From positions 35,551 to 99,550 of the forward strand of contig NZ_AYYZ01000004.1 of the NCBI RefSeq assembly GCF_001435375.1: 64,000 bases of DNA, written 5' to 3'. Positions 9,980 through 18,656 of this stretch are shown here, piece by piece (position 1 is the first letter of the stretch; every line of letters starts with the position of its first letter). The position numbers were made by a program, and so were the translations under genes. The notes below the pieces were generated by a model. The model was not told the DNA's origin. It was given only the letters and a program-made list of their open reading frames with translations, and ran no database searches. Source of the stretch: Ligilactobacillus araffinosus DSM 20653 (GTDB lineage: Bacteria > Bacillota > Bacilli > Lactobacillales > Lactobacillaceae).

Positions 9980-11299
9980 TTATGCATAAAATTCAAAGAC
10001 AAAATCATCGATGCGAACTAGATCCCCGTCTTTGGCTCCCCGTTCCCGAAGCGCGTCATCAACACCCATGCCCCGCAATTGCCGGGTAAACCGCAGTAAA
10101 CTTTCATCGTGATCCAAATTCGTCATCTTAAAGAGCTTTTCAAGTTTATCACCTGAAAGAACCCAGGTTGCGTCCGAATCGCGCGAAATTGTAAATGCTG
10201 GAGTGTCCTCACCGTCATCAAATCGATATTCAGAATGGTTAGCAACCATTTCCTTTTCTGCCTTCGTTTCAAAGTGTGGCGTCTTATCTAATAAGTCCGC
10301 TGTTGCCTGCATCAAATCCTGCAACCCCTCATGGGTAATTGACGAAATCGCCATTACTTGTGGTGCTTGAACTAATGGAGCATAATCCTTTTCAATTTTT
10401 GCCTTAAACTTTGCTAAATTTTCAGCCGCATCCGGCATATCCATTTTCGAACCAACAATGATTTGCGGCCGTTTTAACAAATCCGGATCATATTTCTTCA
10501 ATTCATCATTGATTTTTAAAAAGTCTTCGTAGGGATCGCGTTCTTCAACCCCTGACATATCAATCAAGTGCAAAATAACTCGTGTCCGTTCGACATGCCG
10601 CAAGAATTGGATTCCAAGGCCAATTCCTTGCGAAGCCCCTTCAATCAATCCTGGTAAATCAGCCATTACAAAATCGCGACCATCATCCAATTGAACCATC
10701 CCTAAGTTCGGAACCAGCGTTGTGAAATGATATTCAGCGATTTTGGGTTTCGCACTCGTAACCGTTGAAAGAAGTGTTGACTTTCCGACGGATGGAAATC
10801 CAACCAACCCAACATCGGCCAGAACCTTTAATTCCAAGTTCAAATTCCGTTCTTCACCCGGTTCGCCATTTTCAGCAATTTCAGGAGCCGGATTCTTCGG
10901 ACTGGCAAAGTGAATATTTCCACGGCCGCCACGGCCACCGTGAGCAACGACCAATTCTTGATTATCCTCCGTTAAATCACCTAACACTTCGCCGGTATCA
11001 GCATCCGTGACCGTTGTTCCTTCGGGGACATCGATATACAGATTTTCAGCTGCGCGACCATACTTTCCCTTAATCATACCGTTTTGGCCCGCCTTAGCCT
11101 TGAAGATCCGGTGATACCGGAAATCCATCAAGGTTCGCAATCCCTTATTGACCTTTAAAATAATGCTTCCGCCATGACCACCGTCACCACCGGCCGGACC
11201 ACCATTTGGAACATATTTTTCACGCCGGAAAGCAACCATTCCGTCGCCGCCTTTCCCGGCTTTAACTTGAATTTTAATTTGATCAACAAACATTGACAT
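9980..11299 (-). CDS. obgE: GTPase ObgE/CgtA
   Basis: A 439-residue ribosome-associated GTPase used in 50S assembly and stress signalling. Three parts are visible: the glycine-rich Obg domain (about 1-158), the G domain with GFPSVGKS at 167-174, switch [14 protein letters not shown] and the G4 variant SKMD, then a C-terminal OCT domain (about 350-430). The length is typical for Firmicutes. Two ATGs, at 11299 and 11293, are close; the first is better spaced from GAGGA. Gene is separated from the upstream permease by a terminator. Confidence 0.97.
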   Translation of the reverse strand: MSMFVDQIKIQVKAGKGGDGMVAFRREKYVPNGGPAGGDGGHGGSIILKVNKGLRTLMDFRYHRIFKAKAGQNGMIKGKYGRAAENLYIDVPEGTTVTDADTGEVLGDLTEDNQELVVAHGGRGGRGNIHFASPKNPAPEIAENGEPGEERNLNLELKVLADVGLVGFPSVGKSTLLSTVTSAKPKIAEYHFTTLVPNLGMVQLDDGRDFVMADLPGLIEGASQGIGLGIQFLRHVERTRVILHLIDMSGVEERDPYEDFLKINDELKKYDPDLLKRPQIIVGSKMDMPDAAENLAKFKAKIEKDYAPLVQAPQVMAISSITHEGLQDLMQATADLLDKTPHFETKAEKEMVANHSEYRFDDGEDTPAFTISRDSDATWVLSGDKLEKLFKMTNLDHDESLLRFTRQLRGMGVDDALRERGAKDGDLVRIDDFVFEFYA

Positions 11300-11390
11300 T
11301 GTATTTTTGTTCCTCTTTCTACGATTTATTTATCGATCCAGTCTTTCTAACTGGCATATTTTACTCGCTATAACTATATCAAGTTTTGAT

Positions 11391-11423
11391 TAAAAATAAA
11401 AGCACGACCAGTTCGCCGTGCTT
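11391..11423 (-). terminator. Terminator of the amino acid permease gene
   Basis: Inverted repeat AAGCACG ... CGTGCTT (11400-11423) with a 10-base loop, followed on the minus strand by a T-rich run (TTTATTTTTA). It lies 11 bases after the permease stop. Confidence 0.85.
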
Positions 11424-11434
11424 AATTATTGATT

Positions 11435-12883
11435 TTAATTACTAATTTTATTTGTCCGTCTTGCAATTGCTGGAAGAATCAATCCTAACGCAATCAAAAT
11501 GATTGGAGTAATAACGTTCATCGCAATTTGGAACCACCATGAACTTGTTCCAAATGCGGCCATGTTAGCCTTTGGAACCATTCCCATAATACATGCAAAT
11601 GCAGTGAAAACAAACGTCCAAATTCCAAATGCGTAGCCAACCGGTTTACTCTTCACGAATACATAGTCTGACTTGTACTTATCCATATACTTAACCAGCA
11701 TAATGTATGCTAAGAATACCCAAAGATAACGCATTGGCATACAAATTGAATTTAAGTTCAACAGCCAGTTATACAAGTTTGACATTCCTTTGATTCCGAG
11801 AGCCGGAACAATGATCAAAATCGAAACTAAAACCGTAACCATCTTGTAGCCATTGATAAATACTCCATGTCTGTTCTTCTTCAAAAGAACCTTTGGAATA
11901 AAACGTTCGTCAGCCTCATCTAACAACATCCGCAATGGCGCATCGATTGAAACTGCCAAAGCAGTAGCTGAACCTAATGTATTAGTAATCGCAAAGATCC
12001 ACATAAAGAGATTACCAACATGGTAATAACGTCCAAGAATTTGGAATGCTTCATATGCCCCGTTTGACATCAAGTCATTTGGAATATGATGAGCATTGAT
12101 CACAATTCCCATTCCAATTGATCCTAAGATTGCTGACAAAGCAACAATAATTGCTAACACAAGCATGCCCTTTGGAAATTCACGGGATGCATTGTGTGTC
12201 TTGTTAACATATGGTGAAATTTTTTCACAACCACCGACCGCAAAAATCAGCATTGAAAGGGTCGTCAAGTATTGGAAACTAAACTTCGGAATGTAATCAT
12301 GCAAATTGCCCATATTCGGCGTTGCAACACGCGTATGAAGAATAAATGGTGCACTGATTCCGAGAATGATGAACAGGAATGACATGATCAACAGCAAAAT
12401 TCCTGCAATATTCCCTAATTTCTTCAGTGCATTTAATCCTTTAGTTGCAAGCCATACAAATCCTAAGAAGAGAACTAAACTAAGCAATTGAACAACAATC
12501 GGCTTGGTATCATTAACAAAAGTTCCGTTGCCACGAAAAAGCCAGCTTAAACTGATCATAATAATTTGCGGTTTTTGAGCCAAATATGGAACGTGAACGA
12601 CCCAGTAAGTCCAGGCGGCTAAGTAAGCCCACTTACTTCCGAGCAATTCGTTGATCCATGAACTAACCCCTGCTCCTGAATTTTGAAATGCTGATCCCAA
12701 CTGTCCAACCATTAAGGTATACGGGATAAAGTAAAGGAACATAATCAAAATCCATGAGAAAACAACGGTTAGTCCTTGATTAGCAAAGTTATTAACGACA
12801 TTCGTGAATCCCCAAACAACGGTAAATGCCAGTAAGGCAATGTTATACCAGCGCAGTTTTGAGGACTGACTTGTATTTTCCAA
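11435..12883 (-). CDS. APC-superfamily amino acid permease (YjeM/glutamate-GABA antiporter-like)
   Basis: A 482-residue protein with 12 predicted spans of the amino acid-polyamine-organocation superfamily. The first helix carries VVWGFTNVVNNF in place of the usual GxG stretch, and the FAVGGCEKISPYVNKT segment near 240 is typical of the YjeM / glutamate-GABA antiporter-like group. The substrate is probably an amino acid, but which one cannot be read. The start is TTG at 12881-12883 with GGAG nine bases upstream. It is a single-gene unit with its own terminator. Confidence 0.85.
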   Translation of the reverse strand: MENTSQSSKLRWYNIALLAFTVVWGFTNVVNNFANQGLTVVFSWILIMFLYFIPYTLMVGQLGSAFQNSGAGVSSWINELLGSKWAYLAAWTYWVVHVPYLAQKPQIIMISLSWLFRGNGTFVNDTKPIVVQLLSLVLFLGFVWLATKGLNALKKLGNIAGILLLIMSFLFIILGISAPFILHTRVATPNMGNLHDYIPKFSFQYLTTLSMLIFAVGGCEKISPYVNKTHNASREFPKGMLVLAIIVALSAILGSIGMGIVINAHHIPNDLMSNGAYEAFQILGRYYHVGNLFMWIFAITNTLGSATALAVSIDAPLRMLLDEADERFIPKVLLKKNRHGVFINGYKMVTVLVSILIIVPALGIKGMSNLYNWLLNLNSICMPMRYLWVFLAYIMLVKYMDKYKSDYVFVKSKPVGYAFGIWTFVFTAFACIMGMVPKANMAAFGTSSWWFQIAMNVITPIILIALGLILPAIARRTNKISN

Positions 12884-12946
12884 TGAAATTCACTCCGTCC
12901 ATTGATTAGTTATCAAAATTGACGGTTAAAATTGTAGCATACATTT

Positions 12947-14761
12947 TTAATTTTTTCTAATCAATCGGGTGTCTTGCCGCCCTTCCTCAATCGAACCAGC
13001 ACTTAAATGAATTGTTTGCGCAACCTTCTTTGAAATTCCCAATTTTTGAATTTCTTCAACCGATGCTTCGGTAATTTTTTTAATTGAATGGAAATTTCGC
13101 AAAAGTTTGGTCCGGGTTTTTGGCCCTACTCCTGGGATCTGTTCAAGCCGGGATGCCAATGAATTCTTGGAATGTAATTGTCGATGGTAAGTAATCGCAA
13201 ACCGATGAACTTCATCCTGAATTCGCTGCAACAAATAGAAACCTTGACTTTTCGGATCAAGTTCAAGTTTGACCCCGTCTTGATTCATTAGATCCGCCGT
13301 TTTGTGGTGATTATTTTTGACCATTCCGGCAACCGGAATATCAATTCCAAGCTGGTTATGCAAAACATCAACGGCAGCGTCAATTTGAATTTCCGCCCCA
13401 TCCATTAAGATCAAATCTGGAAGTTGTGCATGTTCCTTAAGCAGTCGACTGTACCGACGATAAATAACCTCCTGAGTACTTGCCGCTTCATCCGCGTGAT
13501 CAACTGTCTTCAATTTATATTTGCGATATTCATTTTTATTCGGTTGACCATCAATAAAACAAACCATTGCCGAAACCAGATCCTGACCTTGGATATGCGA
13601 ATGGTCAAATGCTTCGATCCGGTGACCATGAGGCAGCTTTAAGGCATCCATAATTTCATTCATCGCGCCGGTCGTCTTCCGATTATCGAGTTCAAGCAGC
13701 CGAAACTTCTCTTTAAGGACAAGCCGTGAATTTTTCTGTGCCATTTTCAATAAGTCTCGTTTCTGCCCCCGTTGCGGTGTTCGAACCGGAATGCCCAAAA
13801 TATCACTTAAAATTTGATAATCGATATTTTGCGGAACAAGGACTTCATGCGGTTTAACAACGTTTTTTTGATTATAATATTGCAAAATAAACGAAGTAAA
13901 CTCGGCTTCAGGTTCATCAATACAAGGGAAAAGGCGTTTGACCCGTTTCATCAATCGTGCCTGACGGATACAAAAGACTTGAATCGAGATCCAACCTTTA
14001 TCCATGTAGTAAGCGAAAATATCGCGGGTCGTATAATCATTTGAAATGATTTTCTGCTTTTCAACGGTCATTGCAATGTAACGAATTTGATCGCGGTATT
14101 CTGCAGCCCGTTCAAATTCCATTTTGGACGATGCCTCTTCCATCTTTCGTTTCAATTCGTTTTTGATTGGAGCAACATTTCCGTTTAAAAATGACTTGAT
14201 CTTCTCAATTTGAGCATCATACTTTTCTTTAGGAACTTCTTTAAAACACGCGCCTAAACACTGGCCCATATGATAATACAAACATGGCCGTTTCTGCGGG
14301 CCATTGCATCTTCGAAGCGGATATACCTTTTGAAGAAGCTGCAACGTTTCCTGAGCAGCGTAAACGTTTGGATACGGTCCAAAATAGTAACCGCCGTCTT
14401 TTTTAATCTTGCTTACAAGCTTCAATTGCGGATCACGCTCGTTGGTAATCTTAATGTACGGATAACCAGTTCCGCGTTTTAACTTCGTATTATAATACGG
14501 CTGATGCTTTTGAATCAGCGTAATTTCCAACAAAAAAGCTTCCTTATCAGTTGACGTAACGATTGTTTCAAAGTCCCGAATCTCTGAAACAAGTTGAGCT
14601 CTTTTCCCGACCTGTTTGCTTTTGAAATATGACCGCACCCGGTTCTTCAAATTTTTAGCTTTTCCAACATAGATAATATGTCCGTTGACGTCTTTCATCA
14701 GATAACATCCCGGTAAATCTGGAAGTAATTTTAATTTTCGTTCAATATGTTCCGTTGCCAT
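12947..14761 (-). CDS. uvrC: Excinuclease ABC subunit C
   Basis: A 604-residue nucleotide excision repair nuclease that makes both incisions in the UvrB-DNA complex. Domains in order are the GIY-YIG nuclease (about 17-95, PGCYLMKD with IYVGKAKNLKNR), the Cys-containing segment PCLYYHMGQCLGAC near 160, the UVR helix pair (about 203-235), the RNase H-like UvrC domain (EAFDHSHIQG near 385) and a C-terminal helix-hairpin-helix tandem (IPGVGPKTRTKLL near 555). The ATG has an AGGGGG site. It is monocistronic as far as can be seen. Confidence 0.97.
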   Translation of the reverse strand: MATEHIERKLKLLPDLPGCYLMKDVNGHIIYVGKAKNLKNRVRSYFKSKQVGKRAQLVSEIRDFETIVTSTDKEAFLLEITLIQKHQPYYNTKLKRGTGYPYIKITNERDPQLKLVSKIKKDGGYYFGPYPNVYAAQETLQLLQKVYPLRRCNGPQKRPCLYYHMGQCLGACFKEVPKEKYDAQIEKIKSFLNGNVAPIKNELKRKMEEASSKMEFERAAEYRDQIRYIAMTVEKQKIISNDYTTRDIFAYYMDKGWISIQVFCIRQARLMKRVKRLFPCIDEPEAEFTSFILQYYNQKNVVKPHEVLVPQNIDYQILSDILGIPVRTPQRGQKRDLLKMAQKNSRLVLKEKFRLLELDNRKTTGAMNEIMDALKLPHGHRIEAFDHSHIQGQDLVSAMVCFIDGQPNKNEYRKYKLKTVDHADEAASTQEVIYRRYSRLLKEHAQLPDLILMDGAEIQIDAAVDVLHNQLGIDIPVAGMVKNNHHKTADLMNQDGVKLELDPKSQGFYLLQRIQDEVHRFAITYHRQLHSKNSLASRLEQIPGVGPKTRTKLLRNFHSIKKITEASVEEIQKLGISKKVAQTIHLSAGSIEEGRQDTRLIRKN

Positions 14762-14845
14762 TTTGATGGTCCCCCTTTCTTAGAATTGAAAACTTAAATA
14801 AAAACTGGTACCCTAAAGGAAAATGTAATAGAAAGAAGTCGAATT

Positions 14846-14992
14846 ATGAGTTTAAAGATCAACCGGCAAACAAACCTTGAAAAATTATTTGATGAATTTG
14901 CAATTGATCCAACTAACACATCAAATAATAAACCGAAAGATCCTGAAAAGGACTCGCAAAATAAAAACGATTCCCAAAAGAAAGAAAAATAA
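14846..14992 (+). CDS. SPJ_0845-like small protein (48 residues)
   Basis: A 48-codon gene read directly from the sequence: MSLKINRQTNLEKLFDEFAI, then a Pro/Asn turn and a highly charged Lys/Asp tail ending SQKKEK. The N-terminal pattern (basic stretch, then LEKLFDEFA) matches my recollection of the SPJ_0845 family, short proteins of unknown function found across Lactobacillales. The ribosome site is weak (GAAAGAAG). It is divergent from uvrC and followed by a strong hairpin terminator six bases after the stop, which supports it being a real gene. Confidence 0.65.
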   Translation: MSLKINRQTNLEKLFDEFAIDPTNTSNNKPKDPEKDSQNKNDSQKKEK

Positions 14993-14998
14993 TATTTA

Positions 14999-15030
14999 AA
15001 TGAGGCTGCGACCCACGTCGCAGCCTCATT
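14999..15030. terminator. Perfect 14-bp hairpin, GAGGCTG family
   Basis: TGAGGCTGCGAC at 15001-15012 and its exact complement at 15017-15028 enclose a four-base loop, with two more A-T pairs at the base. It directly follows the 48-residue gene. T runs are short on both sides (better on the minus strand). Closely related stems end rplT (21.9 kb) and ytmP (38.8 kb). Confidence 0.75.
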
Positions 15031-15039
15031 GCGCTATTT

Positions 15040-15190
15040 CGTTGTTATTTCCACATAATCGGGTTCCAAAACAAACGGAGCTGCGACGCAAAACTAGGGA
15101 AGTTCGAAAATCTTCGAATCTGTGCTGACGCGATTCGTTCGCTTTTCTGCTTCCATCACACTCGTCTTTAACGTTTTGTCACATCTTCAT
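15040..15190. repeat. Intergenic element of about 150 bp, possible dispersed repeat
   Basis: No open reading frame with start signals is seen here. The stretch contains GGAGCTGCGACGC, an inverted repeat TTCGAA-AATC-TTCGAA (15103-15118), and GCTGACGCGATTCGTTCGC, giving it a composition unlike ordinary intergenic DNA here (G+C- and CpG-rich). From memory, similar segments occur next to terminators in other lactobacilli, so a dispersed non-coding repeat is my best guess; only one copy is present in this window. Confidence 0.35.
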
Positions 15191-15195
15191 TTTCA

Positions 15196-15495
15196 CTAAT
15201 TTTCGCTTTTAAATCCATTGGGATAACGCTTATTCAGCGTTTCAATATTTTCCTTCGCAACTTCGTCAAACGGAATTCCTGCCCATTCAGCGATTTGAGA
15301 CAAGTACCAAAGAACGTCTCCCATTTCATGAGTTAATTGCTTTTTATCTAATTTTTGGCCCTTAAACGTATATGCCTTTACAAGGTCGATGACTTGGCCG
15401 CTTTCACCTGCTAACCCTAACGCGCAGTTAGTTAAAACCTGTTCTGTTCCGTAAAGGGTTCGGTTTGCTGCTTCTTGATACTCATTAAATTCCAT
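15196..15495 (-). CDS. MazG-like nucleotide pyrophosphohydrolase
   Basis: A 99-residue all-alpha NTP-pyrophosphohydrolase of the MazG-like superfamily, single-domain type. The metal-binding signature is split as in the family: GLAGESGQVIDL (about 28-39) and HEMGDVLWYL (about 56-65), which supply the ExxE and ExxD acidic residues. Such enzymes hydrolyse non-canonical or excess nucleoside triphosphates to monophosphate and pyrophosphate; the exact substrate is unknown. The ATG follows the engB stop by 14 bases with an AGGAAGG site, so the two are probably one operon. Confidence 0.85.
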   Translation of the reverse strand: MEFNEYQEAANRTLYGTEQVLTNCALGLAGESGQVIDLVKAYTFKGQKLDKKQLTHEMGDVLWYLSQIAEWAGIPFDEVAKENIETLNKRYPNGFKSEN

Positions 15496-15509
15496 TTGAT
15501 TTTCCTTCC

Positions 15510-16094
15510 TTACATCGTATGCTTTTCAATCCAATCCCAAACTTCTTCTTTACCATAGCGGGTTTGAGATGAGAATAATTGTAATTGATCATCGCCGCTT
15601 AAATGCAATCCCTTGCGAATTTGGCTTTCGGCTTTATTCCATTTACTTTTCGGAACTTTATCGATCTTTGTTCCAACGACTAATAACGGCAATTCATAAT
15701 AATGGATAAAGTTGATCATCTGCTGATCAAGCTTCGTTGGTGCATGCCGCGCATCAACAAGTGAAACAACCCCGCACGTTTCTTCGCGTTGAGCAAAGTA
15801 GGTTTCAATCATTTCAGCCCACTTTTCGCGGCTCTTTTGTGAAACCTTGGCGTATCCATATCCCGGAACATCAACAAAATATACTGTATCTTCGATCCGA
15901 TAGAAATTCAACGTTTGTGTTTTCCCCGGCTGACTTGACGTATGGGCAAGCTTCTTCCGGTTGATCAATGTATTAATCAACGACGATTTGCCGACATTTG
16001 ACCGGCCGGTTAATGTGATTTCCGGTAATCCATCTTTTGGATATTGATCTGGACGAACTGCACTAATCGTGAGTTCAACGTTATGCACATCCAT
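15510..16094 (-). CDS. engB: Ribosome biogenesis GTPase EngB (YsxC)
   Basis: A 194-residue P-loop GTPase of the TrmE-Era-EngA-EngB group, essential for late 50S assembly in Bacillus. Motifs are G1 GRSNVGKSS (30-38), switch [11 protein letters not shown]3 [11 protein letters not shown]4 TKIDK and G5 near SSQTRYG. Length is the family norm. A TGCTAGAAT extended -10 lies about 37 bases upstream (core 16131-16136). It is the first gene of a unit with the MazG-like gene. Confidence 0.96.
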   Translation of the reverse strand: MDVHNVELTISAVRPDQYPKDGLPEITLTGRSNVGKSSLINTLINRKKLAHTSSQPGKTQTLNFYRIEDTVYFVDVPGYGYAKVSQKSREKWAEMIETYFAQREETCGVVSLVDARHAPTKLDQQMINFIHYYELPLLVVGTKIDKVPKSKWNKAESQIRKGLHLSGDDQLQLFSSQTRYGKEEVWDWIEKHTM

Positions 16095-16158
16095 GTGTTA
16101 ATTCCTTTCTTCTGATAGTATCTGCTTTCCATTCTAGCATAGGAATTTAATCAATGGT

Positions 16159-16230
16159 AAAAAAATAGCACTTCAGTTCACACTGATGTGCCGCAAAAAG
16201 ATTGAGGGCCATGGTCCCATCGATCTTTTT
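16159..16230 (-). terminator. Two tandem hairpins terminating rpmF
   Basis: The first hairpin in the direction of transcription is AAAAAGAT ... ATCTTTTT (16195-16230) with an inner GGG/CCC pairing. The second, GCACATCAGT-GTGA-ACTGAAGTGC (16168-16191), is followed on the minus strand by TATTTTTTT. Together they make a strong terminator for this highly expressed ribosomal gene. Confidence 0.85.
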
Positions 16231-16249
16231 ATTCTTCAATTTTAAAAAA

Positions 16250-16432
16250 TTAGTTGTTCTTTACTTTAACAACTTCGCGATCACCATAGTAACCACAACT
16301 TGGGCATACACGGTGTGAACGACGTAATTCACCACAATTTGGGCATGCGCTCATACCAGGTACTGACAATTTGTAATTTGTCCGACGTAATCTCTTACGT
16401 GTCTTTGATGTTTTACGTGCTGGTACTGCCAT
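16250..16432 (-). CDS. rpmF: 50S ribosomal protein L32
   Basis: A 60-residue ribosomal protein, complete, beginning [11 protein letters not shown]. It is the zinc-binding form: cysteines at 30, 33, 43 and 46 (CPNC ... CPSC), as opposed to the cysteine-free paralogue that some Firmicutes carry. The ATG has GGAGGTG about eight bases upstream. A strong promoter lies directly upstream and two terminator hairpins follow, so rpmF is expressed alone even though yceD is its upstream neighbour, as in most bacteria. Confidence 0.97.
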   Translation of the reverse strand: MAVPARKTSKTRKRLRRTNYKLSVPGMSACPNCGELRRSHRVCPSCGYYGDREVVKVKNN

Positions 16433-16468
16433 CGAGAGCCACCTCCTTCAAAATAATCGACAAGAACA

Positions 16469-16497
16469 ATTATACTTGCAAATCTTAAATTTGACAA
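16469..16497 (-). promoter_or_regulatory. Strong promoter of rpmF
   Basis: TTGTCA (16492-16497), a 17-base spacer and TATAAT (16469-16474), read on the minus strand. The -35 box directly abuts the yceD stop codon. Confidence 0.85.
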
Positions 16498-17064
16498 CTA
16501 CTCATCCGAATTCTTCTGATTGTCGTTTTTGAAAAAATCTTTTAATTTTGCCATCCGCGGATCAATTTGATCTTTTCGGTGAGCGTTATTTTTCAACTGA
16601 TCTTCTGTCAAAACGCCCCAGCTCTTCCCTTGAGGCATCTCACTGAATTCTGCATGTTGTTCTTTTTCACTCAGAACTTGCATTGGAATTTGAACAAGAA
16701 TATTGTCAATAATTACATCTTCAAGTGTTAACACATCATTTTCAAGTACAATTACCACGTCTAAGTCATCAAATTGCGATAGATTGCTTTGATGATGACT
16801 GATGTAGTATTCTGAAAAATCAAAGTCGAGCGGAATTGTTACGGGTTCAAATGTCCGGGTTGACGGAACTTGAATTTTAGTTTTCACATTAAAGCTTCCT
16901 AAAATTCCCCGTTGATCAACCGTAAAGACGCCTTCAACTTGAACCGGAGTGGCCGAAATCAAATCATTCCGACGTTTCTTTAATGCTGCTTCCAAATCAA
17001 GGGTTGTATCAAACTCAATAGGCGTTTCCTTTGCCTGACGTAATTCGTTTAATGACCACTTCAT
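16498..17064 (-). CDS. yceD: YceD family protein (DUF177)
   Basis: A 188-residue acidic soluble protein of the YceD/DUF177 family, which is linked to rpmF across bacteria and in plants to 23S rRNA accumulation. The family core is recognisable in PLDFDFSEYYI (about 95) and VIDNILVQIPMQVL near 140. The biochemical role is not established. It begins at an ATG with a GGAGGC site and lies 62 bases downstream of tmcAL. It is probably the last gene of the yqeG-to-yceD transcription unit, with rpmF following under its own promoter. Confidence 0.9.
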   Translation of the reverse strand: MKWSLNELRQAKETPIEFDTTLDLEAALKKRRNDLISATPVQVEGVFTVDQRGILGSFNVKTKIQVPSTRTFEPVTIPLDFDFSEYYISHHQSNLSQFDDLDVVIVLENDVLTLEDVIIDNILVQIPMQVLSEKEQHAEFSEMPQGKSWGVLTEDQLKNNAHRKDQIDPRMAKLKDFFKNDNQKNSDE

Positions 17065-17126
17065 TTTCTTGCCTCCTAATGCAACACATCGATTATACTT
17101 AGAATCCCAATCACTGTCAAGTTAAT

Positions 17127-18278
17127 CTACTTGACAGTCATAACTGGAGCGTGTTTTAAATCCTGTTCATTCCCGCACACTGCTTGATAAACTTTTCCGG
17201 CGCGGTAATCAATTCTTAAAATTCCTTTTTTCTCATCTTGAGAAACATTTGTAATAATTGGATAATCACAGTTCTTTTTGGCTTCGTGCAAAACCGCTTG
17301 CCCTTTTTTAGAAAAACCTAACACCCGCAAATACGGCCGCGATTCAAATGAAGCAACATCATCCCAGGAAATATGCAATAACGTCATCGTTGCTAATCGG
17401 CTTAACCGAGTATACGTAAACCGTTTATTTTTAACCGCCTTAATCCATGAATCAAAATTGCCAGCGAATTCACTTCGCTGAGCCATCGCAATCATTCGGT
17501 ATTGAATTCCTTCAGCCATTCCATAAATCTTCTCCAGCTCTTGTGCTGAATGCGTTAATAATTCCATTTTAAGATGCATCCAAAAATCATTCCATGATAC
17601 TAACCGTTGCATTTTTAAATCATGTGCTGTTTGCTGCGGTACAAATTTTTCAAAATCTTGATTTTGACGATGCAAGGCTTCCCGGATCGCTGATGCGCTT
17701 GCAATCGTTCCCGCATCATTTAATTCAATGTCATGATAATTTGCATTCTTCCGTTGAATTGGATGAAGGTTAATGCCTGCCTTTAGCTTTAAATTAGCCT
17801 TCGCATATGCCAACCCTAACAAATCATTCGGTTGATCAACCGGATGACCAACTTTCTCAGTAACAACCTGTTGATAAGTTTTCGCAAAAGATTCGTGATA
17901 CTGATTAAAATTCCCAATAATTTCTATTGCTTTATGTGCATCGTGCATAAAGTCAAATTCTGCGTGTTCCGCCCCAAAAAATAAATCCGTGACTCCCATC
18001 TGTGCAAGCGTCCAAACGCCATAATACGCAAACCGATCAGCCGGTTGAACAGCTGCCATTAAAGGCAATTCCATCACTAAATCCGCACCGTTCGCTAAAC
18101 ATTCAGCTGCACGATGCCATTTATCAATAATTGCTGGTTCTCCACGTTGCAAAAAATTTCCACTCATTGCAATTACCAATGGGGCATTGGGAAATTGTTT
18201 TTTTACTTGCCGAATCTGATAAAGATGACCGTTATGAAACGGATTGTATTCGGTAATTATTCCTATAGTACGTTGCAT
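17127..18278 (-). CDS. tmcAL: tRNA(Met) cytidine acetate ligase TmcAL (YlbM)
   Basis: A 383-residue nucleotidyltransferase-fold enzyme that activates acetate with ATP and forms N4-acetylcytidine at the wobble base of elongator tRNA-Met. The adenylation motif HNGH is at 15-18 (EYNPFHNGHLY) and the second family block LGFSKKGQAVL is near 325. Full length. The start is three bases after the rsfS stop, so translation is coupled. In many relatives a SAM-dependent methyltransferase gene lies between rsfS and tmcAL; here it is absent. Confidence 0.93.
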   Translation of the reverse strand: MQRTIGIITEYNPFHNGHLYQIRQVKKQFPNAPLVIAMSGNFLQRGEPAIIDKWHRAAECLANGADLVMELPLMAAVQPADRFAYYGVWTLAQMGVTDLFFGAEHAEFDFMHDAHKAIEIIGNFNQYHESFAKTYQQVVTEKVGHPVDQPNDLLGLAYAKANLKLKAGINLHPIQRKNANYHDIELNDAGTIASASAIREALHRQNQDFEKFVPQQTAHDLKMQRLVSWNDFWMHLKMELLTHSAQELEKIYGMAEGIQYRMIAMAQRSEFAGNFDSWIKAVKNKRFTYTRLSRLATMTLLHISWDDVASFESRPYLRVLGFSKKGQAVLHEAKKNCDYPIITNVSQDEKKGILRIDYRAGKVYQAVCGNEQDLKHAPVMTVK

Positions 18279-18281
18279 CGA

Positions 18282-18638
18282 TTACTTGATCCACGCTGAA
18301 ATATCGACGTCATTAGCATCTGCCCATAGCTTCTCCAGGTTATAAAATTTCCGGGTTTCAGCTTTAAATACATGAGCAACCACATCGCCAAGGTCAATTA
18401 AAACCCAACTTGCACCGTTTTTTCCTTCAACGTCAAGCACATCATAACCTTTTTCTTCGGCTTGTTCTTCAATATTTTCGGCAATTGCCTTGACTTGTCG
18501 GTCTGAGTCAGCTTGCATGATTACAAAATAATCCGCTAACAAACTGATGTTTTGAACATCTAATGCGATAATATCTTCTGCCCGCTTATTGTCGGCAGCT
18601 TCAACAACTGTTTTTAATAATTCCTTACTTTCATTCAT
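18282..18638 (-). CDS. rsfS: Ribosomal silencing factor RsfS
   Basis: A 118-residue protein of the RsfS/Iojap/YbeB family. It binds L14 on the 50S subunit and blocks subunit joining during starvation (family knowledge). Conserved segments seen are ADYFVIMQADSDRQVKAIA (about 35-53) and GASWVLIDLGDVVAHVF near 80, ending in the YNLEKLW motif. It is 18 bases downstream of yqeK and directly precedes tmcAL, the usual neighbourhood. Confidence 0.95.
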   Translation of the reverse strand: MNESKELLKTVVEAADNKRAEDIIALDVQNISLLADYFVIMQADSDRQVKAIAENIEEQAEEKGYDVLDVEGKNGASWVLIDLGDVVAHVFKAETRKFYNLEKLWADANDVDISAWIK

Positions 18639-18656
18639 TTAAATTCCACCTTTTCA

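Noticed and set aside
14780..14840. TTGAAA with 17-base spacing as a promoter for the 48-residue gene
   Set aside because: The matching -10 would be TACCCT, which is too poor; TGTAAT nearby lacks a -35. The promoter of this gene remains unassigned.
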